DNA of 64,000 nt from Poecilobothrus nobilitatus (taxonomy: Eukaryota > Arthropoda > Insecta > Diptera > Dolichopodidae). The DNA is taken from the NCBI GenBank assembly GCA_947095535.1, contig OX352772.1, positions 254,115,597 to 254,179,596 on the forward strand. Reading direction: 5' to 3'. This document shows positions 1 through 10,663 of this stretch, one piece after another. A program made the translations under genes and the position numbers. The notes beneath the pieces are model-generated. The model was given only the letters and a program-made list of their open reading frames with translations. It did no database searches and had not been told where the DNA came from. How positions within the stretch are numbered: the stretch's first letter is position 1; each line of letters opens with the position of its first letter.

Positions 1-1739
1 TGGATGCGTGTGTGTGAGTAGTCTGTGGGCACGTGTACAGCTTAAACGACTGAGCGGATTTTTTTGCAATTTCATATTTAAGGTTTTAATGTAAATATAT
101 CGGAATGATAAGCTTTTGGAGTAAATCGGACAACCGCAAGTGGTAGTTTACTAGTGTATTTTTTAAGTTTTTTACGAATATTTCCTGGCAGAAAAATTTT
201 ATGAGAAAATTTATTAAGAAAAAGTTGTTACACACTTAAAGAGAAACAATTTTGCCATAGAACAGTTTTTGATCCGACTAACTTTAACTTTTATTTAATT
301 TTTTTTCTAAGTCCAAATTTCATACATAACACTCCATATGAATTTATATGAACAATTTTTTCTTTTTTTTTTTTTATATCTCTAAAAATTTATATACATA
401 CATACTTATATCTATGTATATTATTCTTTTGTTGATGACACAAAATTAAAACGGTAAAATTTTTGCTGGCAGATTCAATATTAATCTTATGTTTGTTTTG
501 TATTTGTTTACAGATTTTATTATTTTTTTACTTCTAATATTTTCGAGTAAAAAAAAAATCATCTACATTACATAATAATGTAAATAGATGTATGAATGAA
601 TGCACATACATATATTTTTACGATTTCATTGCTTATTATTGTTATTGAATAAAACAAAATGTTGTTAAATTATTAGAAGTTATTTTGCTTTGATATAAAT
701 TATTATGTAAAAAATCTATAAATTTTGGCATTGTACTTTTCGTGTAGGGCGGTGGGTCCTGTGATGGAATACATCTGATTTTTTTTTAGTTTATTGTTTT
801 TTTTTATAGGTAATTTTAATTGATATTTAATGTTTTCATTATTTGATTCAGTTGTGAGACTTCAACTTAGTTCGTTATATTCTGTTTCAGAAATTCCTAT
901 CCAAGAGTAGCACAAAACTTCGCACTGCGTTTCTCACACGTATGTTGTTATGTCCCTTTTTTCCGACATTTTAAAAAGACGTTCATCATTTATTACTCGA
1001 ATTTTTTGCATTATCTTACTGTTTTTATTTTCGTCATTATTTTAATTACTAATATAGTCACTTATTAAAAAAAAATTTTATTTTTCCACTTTTATTTATT
1101 ATTTTTATTATTTTTATATTTTTTATTTTAATTGCTTTTTACATTGCTTTAAATTTATTTTTGATTTACTTATACTTAATATGAATTTACTTAATTTAAT
1201 TTTTATAAATATGAACCGAACCCGAAAACTGTCATGATCGCCATGTAATATAAGTTTGAATTATTAAAAGTCATTGTTGTAAGATTCTATATCAACTGTT
1301 TTTTTATTTTACTTACTTTAACTATTTATAACTTATAACTTAGAACTAACACTACTAATACTAATACATTACATTTAATTATATATCATATAAAACGATA
1401 TTATTTGGTAATAAATACCATTTACATTCTTATCGCTAATTGATACATTATGTAAAGCATAGCATAATTATTGCATTCCTTAGGTTATTGACATTAGACA
1501 AAAAGGAGTATCAGATATGGTTAATTATGATTACTCAATGCATTGCGTACAATGCATTAATATAATAATTATAATATATCAAGCTTATCTTAATCAGGTC
1601 GGTCAATGCATTCATATTAATTTTAGTAAAGAATGCAAATTCAATGAAAGGTTGACGATCTGTATAATTCTTATCTTTATCTTTAATTTAATACGGGCAA
1701 TTCATTATGCAATACATTACTTATGTATTTCATATTACA

Positions 1740-2228
1740 CCCCTTTTCATACTCAGCGTAATCAAAAGAAAAAACAAACTTTATGCTAAATTTCACAAAA
1801 AGGGTGATATCTCCAAATCTGATTTAAAAGCAGCAAATATTTTAAATAATCATTTTGCTATAATTGGAAGTACTTTAGATAAAAATTTGACAAACTAAGT
1901 AAATACTGAAATAAGTTCACATCATCTTACAAATTGGAATTCAATATTTCTTATCCGAACAAATAGTAATGAAATAATGCAAATCATAAGAGCTTCACAA
2001 ATTCATCGCCTGATCCTGATGATATATAATGGTCAATAAAACATTTCAAATCAATAGCATGAAACTTCAACCAAACTTGCTGTTATAACAAATAAAATCT
2101 TATCTGTTGGCGAATTTTCAGATACGGCTAAATAATGTATTATCACTCCAATTTATAAATCCGGGAAGAATACAGATTGCAAGAATTATAGACCAATATC
2201 TTTAACTAATTGTCTATCTAAAATCAAT
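1740..2228 (+). pseudogene. LINE fragment, start of reverse transcriptase (unit 1)
   Basis: Conceptual translation with frameshifts gives the stretch between endonuclease and reverse transcriptase of a non-LTR retrotransposon. It has a segment with KLYAKFHK and AANILNNHFAIIGSTLDK, then a frame reading TPIYKSGKNTDCKNYRPISL, the typical N-terminal reverse-transcriptase block (P-I-x-K-x-G ... NYRPISL). It stops abruptly at about 2228, where the gypsy-type sequence of opposite orientation begins. Compared with the copy at 31850-33412 it lacks about 195 bp between 'ttcacaaaaa' and 'gatatctc'. The clade is uncertain, in the jockey/CR1 direction. It cannot encode a working protein. Confidence 0.75.
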
Positions 2229-2800
2229 GTTTGTTTTTGTTTCCTTTTTTCGGTACTAATATAATTGGACTATTATAGTTAGACTGACTAGGTTCAATCA
2301 GTTTATTTTTTAATAATTTGTTAACCTGTCTATTTATTTCATCCGTTTGCGTATGAGCTTGCCTATAATTTTTAACATAAACTGGATTGTCATCCATAAT
2401 TCTTAATTTTTGTTTATAAAAATTATTAACAAACATTGGGTTTGATTCTAATTGGAATATGGTTGAATACTCATAGCATAATTTAAGTAATTTGGGTAGG
2501 TACAATTTATTTGAATTTTTAGTAATTATTTCAATTAGTTCTTTAGTGCGATTAAAATTTTTATTACAGTTTTGTTTAAGTTCTATTATTTCGGAGTCCA
2601 ACAGTGGTAAAGTTTTTAACTTAATATTTTGTAAAATTAATTTATTCTGTGAATTCGTATTCATAACTCGAACAAAAGGGTTTTTACAAGCCACTATTGA
2701 GCTTGGTATGAACACGCCTTCTGCAATTTCCTGATCTAAAATTAGACAATCCTTATATGCGGGTAAATAAAATTGCCTTAAAACCTCTGAATGGGCTGGT
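2224..2800 (-). pseudogene. Ty3/gypsy (412/mdg1-like) pol: N-terminal reverse transcriptase, truncated (unit 1)
   Basis: The open frame (163 codons from 2715) contains NNFYKQKLRIMDDNPVYVKN, a K-N-Y-R-Q-A-H-T-Q block, then NKLLKNKLIEPSQSNYNSPI and LVPKKGNK. This is the entry segment of Ty3/gypsy reverse transcriptase, and the wording is closest to the 412/mdg1 lineage. In intact elements a W-R-x-x-x-D-Y-R block follows. Here the sequence is cut one codon short of it by the LINE junction and stops, so the palm with its catalytic aspartates, RNase H and integrase are absent. Upstream (about 2716-2800) further residues of the protease-RT linker follow (ILDQEIAEG). All units share this truncation. 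Confidence 0.8.
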
Positions 2801-3190
2801 AGTACTGGTAGCTGGTAGTTTGACTACTAGGTTCACTATAAATTGGAATTTCTATAATGTTGTAATTTGTTTTTATTGAAACTCTCATATCATCGCAATC
2901 AATATTACATTTATAGAATTTTATGAAATCTTTACCTAGTATACCATCTACTGGTATATCAAAATTGTTTGGTACAACATGCAATTCACATGTTAGTTCA
3001 TAATTTTGTATATAAATTTTAGTATATACCGTACCCAAAAACTCAATATAATTATAAGTAATGCCTTTAATTTTTATTATATTATTTTTATTTAAATTGA
3101 AATTATTATTAATTGATGAAATTTGTATTGTATCAAAGAAATATACGCTTGAGTATCTATTAGAAAATTTAATTTGGACATAGTTACTTA
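2778..3190 (-). pseudogene. Ty3/gypsy retropepsin remnant with altered active site (unit 1)
   Basis: A frame from about 3185 downwards reads MSKLNFLIDTQAYISLI, matching the retropepsin active-site block where D-T-G is expected. The glycine codon is replaced by glutamine (CAA, 3149-3151 on the complement). A second frame, shifted relative to the first, continues with NNIIKIKGI, YNYIEFLGTVYTKIYI and the C-terminal protease signature DGILGKDFIKFY. Retropepsins process the Gag-Pol polyprotein. Loss of the active-site glycine plus the frameshift make this copy non-functional. The same lesions occur in all five units, so they predate amplification. Confidence 0.72.
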
Positions 3191-3244
3191 ATTAAGTTAC
3201 GATTGAAACGTAGTCTGAAAAATTTAGATTTAGGGTATAGAGAT

Positions 3245-3570
3245 TTTTTTGATTTGTTTATTTACTGTTCCTCCTCTGTGGGTTGTTCCTTTACCTCCTC
3301 TGCTCATGCCATTGAGGGGCTGTAGAGTTTTCGATGTACCTTACATTGCCATCATTCCTATTATTGTTATTTCAGTATCGTTGGTTATTAAAATTGTTTA
3401 TTATTATTGAAATTATTCCTATAGTTATTATTCCTATTCCTATTATAATTAGCTCGATTATTTCGAAATTTGTTAGTTATTAGGTTTGTTATTATTAAAA
3501 TTATTTGTTCTATTATTAAAATTACCTCTAAAGTTATTATTCTTAAAATTACGATTTTGGCTTTTAGGGC
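3245..3570 (-). pseudogene. Gag C-terminal Asn/Arg-rich nucleocapsid-like tail (unit 1)
   Basis: On the - strand this low-complexity stretch translates into alternating Asn, Arg and Phe (NNRTNNFNN-like runs) and ends in a segment reading SRGGKGTTHRGGT before a stop. Such basic Asn-rich tails replace the CCHC knuckle in some 412/mdg1-type Gag proteins and would bind RNA. A 21-bp block here is present in units 2 and 3 and absent in units 1, 4 and 5. The complementary strand gives a hydrophobic Ile/Leu frame, which is only the shadow of the Asn codons. Confidence 0.55.
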
Positions 3571-4315
3571 TAAGACAAAATTTGTTTTTCTTTGCTTTCT
3601 GTGTTTATCTCTACTATAAATTTTGCAACAACTTCTTTTAGATCTTCGAATTTGGAAGCTGCTAGAACTGATTTCACCAAATCAGAGCGACTTGAAGCTC
3701 TACACATGTCGATTGTTTTCTCAACCGACAACGCAACTGCTTTGTTAGCACTGATCCCTTCCATAACTAGAGATCTCCTAAAATTTTCAGCTAAACTTTC
3801 TGCTTGTTTAGCAAAGTCTTGTAGTGCAAGTCTGTCAGCTTTTACAGCTTGCATTCTACCTTCAATTATTTTAGAATTTTCGGTTTTAATTTTCCTTTTT
3901 AAAGTTTCTATTATTGTGTACCTGATGTGTCTTCCTCTGATATTAACTCTCTTGCTTTTCCTTTCAATTTTGACAATACGAATGATTTTAACAAAGATTT
4001 TAGGGCAGCTGTTGATGCCATTTTCTCCAAAACATGTACTGAATCTATAAAAGAGTGTAAACTTAATGGATCACTATTATAATTCCTATTAATGGTGCAT
4101 GAGGCCAACTTTAAAAATTCAGGGTTAGATAGAACCATGGTTATCTTTACCGATTTGTTGCTGTCACAATCTGATTTTACGCTCTCTGATTCAGAATTTT
4201 CATCGACAGATGTACTAATTATAGAGAGGATGTTATCTGATATTTTTGTTTCACAATCTAATATTTTGTTAATCCTTTTTAGTCTATCCCTCGCAAAATA
4301 AAAACGTTCTAACAA
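3570..4315 (-). pseudogene. Ty3/gypsy Gag capsid region (unit 1)
   Basis: Two frames cover the capsid. The upstream one (4315 down to 3911, 134 codons) contains DPLSLHSFIDSVHVLEKMA and KSFVLSKLKGKARELI, the capsid N-terminal signature of Ty3/gypsy Gag. The downstream one (about 3905 to 3570) reads on from IIETLKRKIK through EGRMQAVKADRLALQDFAKQ and MEGISANKA to the Gag block DLKEVVAKFIVE. A frameshift around 3905-3925 separates the two halves. Capsid assembles the intracellular retrotransposon particle. Unit 1 lacks the 1-bp deletion that cuts the upstream frame short in units 2-5, so it is the least damaged gag in the array. Confidence 0.78.
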
Positions 4316-5079
4316 ATTTTTCTTATTATTAGTTTTTTAGTCCCCATAATTTTTGTATTTCAAGTAATAATCTATTGTAACATTTAGTAATTCTTATCTT
4401 ATTTTTACTTAATGTTAGCGGGTGTTTAAGACCTTTCTTCTTTAAGACAGTCTTTCTGGATTTTAAAAATTCGTGTCTTGCTACTATCACTCTTTCATAC
4501 AATGGCATTTGATTTCAGAACGATGACAATATTAATTTTTGAGCGAAGAACAAACTCATAATATTTTTAATTTAAACATAACATTTATTGAAGAATTAAA
4601 AAGAATGAAGAATTATAATTACGGTGAAATTCGAAATAAAATTTTTTTTTTTCATATAAAATTTATATATGTATAATAGTTCGAAAGATAAATTTAATCG
4701 ATTACTTAATAATATAGTAATTTAAAAGAAACAAACAAAAATCCTACATGTAAATAAATAATATTATACATGTAAAAAAATAAGATATAATACATGTAAA
4801 AAAAAATAATACCAATTTTGCAAAACAAAGATATAAAAATTATTTATTTAATTTTTATGTAGCTTAACATTTTGGTACCTATTTTTTTTCTTCTTTAAAA
4901 TTTTATTTGTAGTAATTATATTGTAATGTTATTCTTATATTATTAATTTAAAATTTGATAAAATTTAATCATACATAAAAAAAAAACTTTAATCATTTAT
5001 TTTAACTTTCAAATATCATTTAACTTTACTTTATTTTAACTGCGACACTCGTACTTGGTATCTCCGCTTTATGTTCTTT

Positions 5080-5175
5080 CTAATATGTTGATAGATAATG
5101 TTGACGGCTCCCAATACTTTTACTGTTATTGCTAACTTCACCATTACTATCTATTTTTGATTTTGATCCGCCCAT
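5080..5175 (-). pseudogene. Short ORF with N-myristoylation-type start MGGSKSK (unit 1)
   Basis: An ATG at 5173-5175 (complement) opens a 31-codon frame starting MGGSKSKIDSNGEVSNN and ending with TAG at 5080-5082. Beyond the stop the same frame runs on for 17 more codons. The first residues fit the Gly2/Ser6/Lys7 consensus for N-terminal myristoylation used by Src kinases and many Gag matrix proteins. It lies on the same strand and upstream of the capsid frame, so it is probably the matrix-like start of Gag, separated from capsid by about 760 bp of degraded sequence. The assignment is inference. Confidence 0.5.
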
Positions 5176-7219
5176 TATTTATTTATTTAGTTAAGTTATT
5201 TTTTTATTTAATTACTAATGTTTTTTTTTGTTATTTAATTGATTACTGTTTTTATTTAATTTTCATTATACATTATTTAATTTATTTATTTAATTACTAG
5301 TGTTTTTGTTAACTTTTTTTTTTTATTTATTTTCCCAATTTTTTTTTCATCCCTTTTTACCGACCGCATACAATTATGTATAAGGTAGGTATTGTTTTCT
5401 TACTAAAAATTTGTACCCGAGATTTTGGCAAATATACACTCCTGCAGTGTGGAGGCTGTAAAATTTATTTTAGCATGATGTCCGTCTGTGTGGATGCGTG
5501 TGTGTGAGTAGTCTGTGGGCACGTGTACAGCTTAAACGACTGAGCGGATTTTTTTGCAATTTCATATTTAAGGTTTTAATGTAAATATATCGGAATGATA
5601 AGCTTTTGAAGTAAATTGGACAACCGCAAGTGGTAGTTTACTAGTGTACTTTTTCAGTTTTTTAAGAATATTTCCTGGCAGAAAAATTTTATGAGAAAAT
5701 TTATTAAGAAAAAGTTGTTACACACTTAAAGAGAAACAACTTTGCCATAGAGCAGTTTTTGATCCGACTAACTTTAACTTTTATTTAATTTTTTTTCTAA
5801 GTCCAAATTTCATACATAACACTCCATATGAATTTATATGAATTTTTTTTTTTTTTTTTTTATATCTCTAAAAAGTTATATACATACATACTTATATCTA
5901 TGTATATTATTCTTTTGTTGATGACACAAAATTAAAACGGTAAAATTTTTGCTGGCAGATTCAATATTAATCTTATGTTTGTTTTGTATTTGTTTACAGA
6001 TTTTATTATTTTTTTACTTCTAATATTTTTGAGTGAAAAAAAAATCATCTACATTACATAATAATGTAAAAGGATGTATGAATGAATGCACATACATATA
6101 TTTTTACGATTTCATTGCTTATTATTGTTATTGAATAAAACAAAATGTTGTTAAATTATTAGAAGTTATTTTGCTTTGATATAAATTATTATGTAAAAAA
6201 TCTATAAATTTTGGCATTGTACTTTTCGTGTAGTGGCGGTGGGTCCTGTGATGGAATACATCTGATTTTTTTTTAATTTATTGTTTTTTTTATAGGTAAT
6301 TTTAATTGATATTTAATGTTTTCATTATTTGATTCAGTTGTGAGACTTCAACTTAGTTCGTTATATTCTGTTTCAGAAATTCATATCCAAGAGTAGCACA
6401 AAACTTCGCACTGCGTTTCTCACACGTATGTTGTTATGTCCCTTTTTTCCGACATTTTAAAAAAACGTTCATCATTTATTACTCGAATTTTTTGCATTAT
6501 CTTACTGTTTTTATTTTCGTCATTATTTTAATTACTAATATAGTCACTTATTAAAAAAAATTTTTATTTTTCCACTTTTATTTATTATTTTTATATTTTT
6601 TATTTTAATTGCTTTTTACATTGCTTTAAATTTATTTTTGATTTACTTATACTTAATATGAATTCACTTAATTTAATTTTTATAAATATGAACCGAACCC
6701 GAAAACTGTAATGATCGCCATGTAATATAAGTTTGAATTATTAAAAGTCATTGTTGTAAGATTCTATATCACCTGTTTTTTTATTTTACTTACTTTAACT
6801 ATTTATAACTTATAACTTAGAACTAACACTACTAATACATTACATTTAATTATATATCTTATAAAACGATATTATTTGGTAATAAATACCATTTACATTC
6901 TTATCGATTGATAAATTGATACATTATGTAAAGCATAGCATAATTATTGCATTCCTTAGGTTATTGACATTAGACAAAAAGGAGTATCAGATATGGTTAA
7001 TTATGATTACTCAATGCATTGCATACAATGCATTCATATATAATAATTATAATATATCAAGTTTATCTTAATCAGGTCGGTCAATGCATTCATATTAATT
7101 TTAATAAAGGATGCAAATTCAATGAAAGGTTGACGATCTGTATAATTCTTATCTTTATGTTTAATTTAATACGGGCAATTCATTATGCAATACATTACTT
7201 ATGTATTTCATATTACACC

Positions 7220-7706
7220 CCTTTTCATACTCAGCGTAATCAAAAGAAAAAACAAACTTTATGCTAAATTTCACAAAAAGGGTGATATCTCGAAATCTGA
7301 TTTAAAAGCAGCAAATATTTTAAATAATCATTTTGCTATAATTGGAAGTACTTTAGATAAAAATTTGACAAACTAAGTAAATACTGAAATAAGTTCACAT
7401 CATCTTACCAATTGGAATTCAATATTTCTTATCCGAACAAATAGTAATGAAATAATGCAAATCATAAGAGCTTCACAAATTCATCGCCTGATCCTGATGA
7501 TATATAATGGTCAATAAAACACTTCAAATCAATAGCATGAAACTTCAACCAAACTTGCTGTTATAACAAATAAAATCTTATCTATTGGCGAATTTTCAGA
7601 TACGGCTAAATAATGTATTATCACTCCAATTTATAAATCCGGGAAGAATACAGATTGCAAGAATTATAGACCAATATCTTTAACTAATTGTCTATCTAAA
7701 ATCAAT
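7220..7706 (+). pseudogene. LINE fragment (unit 2)
   Basis: Same reverse-transcriptase-entry fragment as in unit 1, including the NYRPISL block near 7660-7685, and ending at the same junction (about 7706) with the - strand gypsy sequence. It has frameshifts and cannot code. Confidence 0.74.
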
Positions 7707-8660
7707 GTTTGTTTTTGTTTCCTTTTTTCGGTACTAATATAATTGGACTATTATAGTTAGACTGACTAGGTTCAATCAGTTTATTTTTTAATAATTTGTT
7801 AACCTGTCTATTTATTTCATCCGTTTGCGTATGAGCTTGCCTATAATTTTTAACATAAACTGGATTGTCATCCATAATTCTTAATTTTTGTTTATAAAAA
7901 TTATTAACAGACATTGGGTTTGATTCTAATTGGAATATGGTTGAATACTCATAGCATAATTTAAGTAATTTGGGTAGGTACAATTTATTTGAATTTTTAG
8001 TAAATATTTCAATTAGTTCTTTAGTGCGATTAAAATTTTTATTACAGTTTTGTTTAAGTTCTATTATTTCGGAGTCCAACAGTGGTAAAGTTTTTAATTT
8101 AATATTTTGTAAAATTAATTTATTCTGTGAATTCGTATTCATAACTCGAACAAAAGGGTTTTTAGTTGCCACTATTGGGCTTGGTATGAACACGCCTTCT
8201 GCAATTTCCTGATCTAAAATTAGACAATCCTTATATGCGGGTAAATAAAATTGCCTTAAAACCTCTGAATGGGCTGGTAGTACTGGTAGCTTGACTACTA
8301 GGTTCACTATAAATTGGAATTTCTATAATGTTGTAATTTGTTTTTATTGAAACTCTCATATCATCGCAATCAATATTACATTTATAGAATTTTATGAAAT
8401 CTTTACCAAGTATACCATCTGCTGGTATATCAAAATTGTTTGGTACAACATGCAATTCACATGTTAGTTCATAATTTTGTATATAAATTTTAGTATATAC
8501 CGTACCCAAAAACTCAATATAATTATAAGTAATGCCTTTAATTTTTATTATATTATTTTTATTTAAATTGAAATTATTATTAATTGATGAAATTTGTATT
8601 GTATCAAAGAAATATACGCTTGAGTATCTATTAGAAAATTTAATTTGGACATAGTTACTT
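7702..8660 (-). pseudogene. 412/mdg1-like pol: protease and N-terminal RT (unit 2)
   Basis: This is the longest surviving RT-side frame of the array (201 codons, 8307 down to 7702). A 7-bp deletion near 8290 removes one half of a TGGTAGC duplication seen in the other units and joins the protease-RT linker (LPVLPAHSEVLRQFYLP, then ILDQEIAEG) to the RT entry block LIEPSQSNYNSPIILVPKK. The protease part upstream keeps ILGKDFIKFY and the same D-T-Q active-site change. The frame still ends at the LINE junction, so no catalytic RT domain is present. Confidence 0.78.
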
Positions 8661-9057
8661 AATTAAGTTACGATTGAAACGTAGTCTGAAAAATTTAGAT
8701 TTAGGGTATAGAGATTTTTTTGATTTGTTTATTTACTGTTCCTCCTCTGTGGGTTGTTCCTTTACCCCCTCTGCTCATGCCATTGAGGGGCTGTAGAGTT
8801 TTCGATGTACCTTACATTGCCATCATTCCTATTATTGTTATTTCAGTATCGTTGGTTATTAAAATTGTTTATTATTATTGAAATTATTCCTATAGTTATT
8901 ATTCCTATTCCTATTATAATTAGCTCGATTATTTCGAAATTTGTTTTTATTGAAGTTGTTGTAGTTATTAGGTTTGTTATTATTAAAATTATTTGTTCTA
9001 TTATTAAAATTACCTCTAAAGTTATTATTCTTAAAATTACGATTTTGGCTTTTAGGG

Positions 9058-9802
9058 CTAAGACAAAATTTGTTTTTCTTTGCTTTCTGTGTTTATCTCT
9101 ACTATAAATTTTGCAACAACTTCCTTTAGATCTTCGAATTTGGAAGCTGCTAGAACTGATTTCACCAAATCAGAGCGACTTGAAGCTCTACACATGTCGA
9201 TTGTTTTCTCAACCGACAACGCAACTGCTTTGTTAGCACTGATCCCTTCCATAACTAGAGATCTCCTAAAATTTTCAGCTAAACTTTCTGCTTGTTTAGC
9301 AAAGTCTTGTAGTGCAAGTCTGTCAGCTTTTAGAGCTTGCATTCTACCTTCAATTATTTTAGAATTTTCGGTCTTAATTTTCCTTTTTAAAGTTTCTATT
9401 ATTGTGTACCTGATGTGTCTTCCTCTGATATTAACTCTCTCGCTTTTCCTTCCAATTTTGACAATACGAATGATTTTAACAAAGATTTTAGGGCAGCTGT
9501 TGATGCCATTTTCTCCAAAACATGTACTGAATCTATAAAAGAGTGTAAACTTAATGGATCACCATTATAGTTCCATTAATGGTGCATGAGGCCAACTTTA
9601 AAAATTTAGGGTTAGATAGAACCATGGTTATCTTTACCGATTTGTTGCTGTCAGAATCTGATTTTACGCTCTCTGATTCAGAATTTTCATCGACAGATGT
9701 ACTAATTATAGAGAGGATGTTATCTGATATTTTTGTTTCACAATCTAATATTTTGTAAATCCTTTTTAGTCCATCCCCCGCAAAATAAAAACGTTCTAAC
9801 AA
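9058..9802 (-). pseudogene. 412/mdg1-like gag capsid region, frameshifted (unit 2)
   Basis: Same Gag as unit 1. A 1-bp deletion near 9570 ('attatagttcc' in place of 'attataattccta') ends the upstream frame after 83 codons, before the capsid block DPLSLHSFID. The downstream part (9342 down to 9058) keeps RLALQDFAKQAESLAENF and KEVVAKFIVE. The 1-bp deletion is common to units 2-5. Confidence 0.77.
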
Positions 9803-10567
9803 ATTTTTCTTATTATTAGTTTTTTAGTCCCCATAATTTTTGTATTTCAAGTAATAATCTATTGTAACATTTAGTAATTCTTATCTTATTTTTACTTAAT
9901 GTTAGCGGGTGTTTAAGACCTTTCTTCTTTAAGACAGTCTTTCTGGATTTTAAAAATTCGTGTCTTGCTACTATCAGTCTTTCATACAATGGCATTTGAT
10001 TTCAGAACAATGACAATATTAATTTTTGAGCGAAGAACAAACTCATAATATTTTTAATTTAAAACATAACATTTATTGAAGAATTAAAAAGAATGAAGAA
10101 TTATAATTACGGTGAAATTCGAAATAAAATTTTTTTTTTTCATATAAAATTTATATATGTATAATAGTTCGAAAGATAAATTTAATCGATTACTTAATAA
10201 TATAGTAATTTAAAAGAAACAAACAAAAATCCTACATGTAAATAAATAATATTATACATGTAAAAAAATAAGATATAATACATGTAAAAAAAAATAATAC
10301 CAATTTTGCAAAACAAAGATATAAAAATTATTTATTTAATTTTTATGTAGCTTAACATTTTGGTACCTATTTTTTTTCTTCTTTAAAATTTTATTTGTAG
10401 TAATTATATTGTAATGTTATTCTTATATTATTAATTTAAAATTTGATAAAATTTAATCATACATAAAAAAAAAACTTTAATCATTTATTTTAACTTTCAA
10501 ATATCATTTAACTTTACTTTATTTTAACTGCGACACTCGTACTTGGTATCTCCGCTTTATGTTCTTT

Positions 10568-10663
10568 CTAATATGTTGATAGATAATGTTGACGGCTCCC
10601 AATACTTTTACTGTTATTGCTAACTTCACCATTACTATCTATTTTTGATTTTGATCCGCCCAT
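10568..10663 (-). pseudogene. MGGSKSK short ORF (unit 2)
   Basis: Same 31-codon frame as at 5080-5175, with the myristoylation-type N-terminus and the TAG stop unchanged. Confidence 0.48.

Larger units (their letters stand above)
1..5490. repeat. Macrosatellite unit 1 (5490 bp)
   Basis: First of five consecutive near-identical units; the phase is arbitrary, taken at the TGGATGCGTG landmark that recurs at 1, 5491, 10977, 16466, 21945 and 27464. Internal order: about 1.65 kb of AT-rich sequence with no recognised gene, a + strand LINE fragment (about 1740-2228), then a - strand 412/mdg1-like pol-gag segment (about 2228-5175), then about 315 bp of T-rich sequence. Unit 1 differs from units 2-5 by keeping the gag frame intact at about 4080, and it shares several variants with unit 5 and the edge copy. 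The array evidently continues to the left of the window. Confidence 0.93.

Noticed and set aside
1517..1789. 90-codon frame (MVNYDYSMHC...) repeated in most units and the edge copies
   Set aside because: It varies in frame between units (broken in units 2-4), has no domain resemblance, and overlaps the LINE frame in another register.
3592..4050. Conserved 152-codon + strand frame present in units 1-4
   Set aside because: It lies exactly antisense to the gag capsid frames, and its conservation follows from the near-identity of the units.
1..5490. Complete LTR retrotransposon with paired LTRs in each unit
   Set aside because: I could not find a second copy of any long segment within a unit nor a convincing primer-binding site; RT palm, RNase H and integrase are missing.
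8805..9107. 100-codon Ile/Val/Leu-rich frame resembling a membrane protein (also at 14293)
   Set aside because: It is the complement of the Asn/Arg-rich Gag tail; the hydrophobic residues come from reading AAT/AAC codons backwards.
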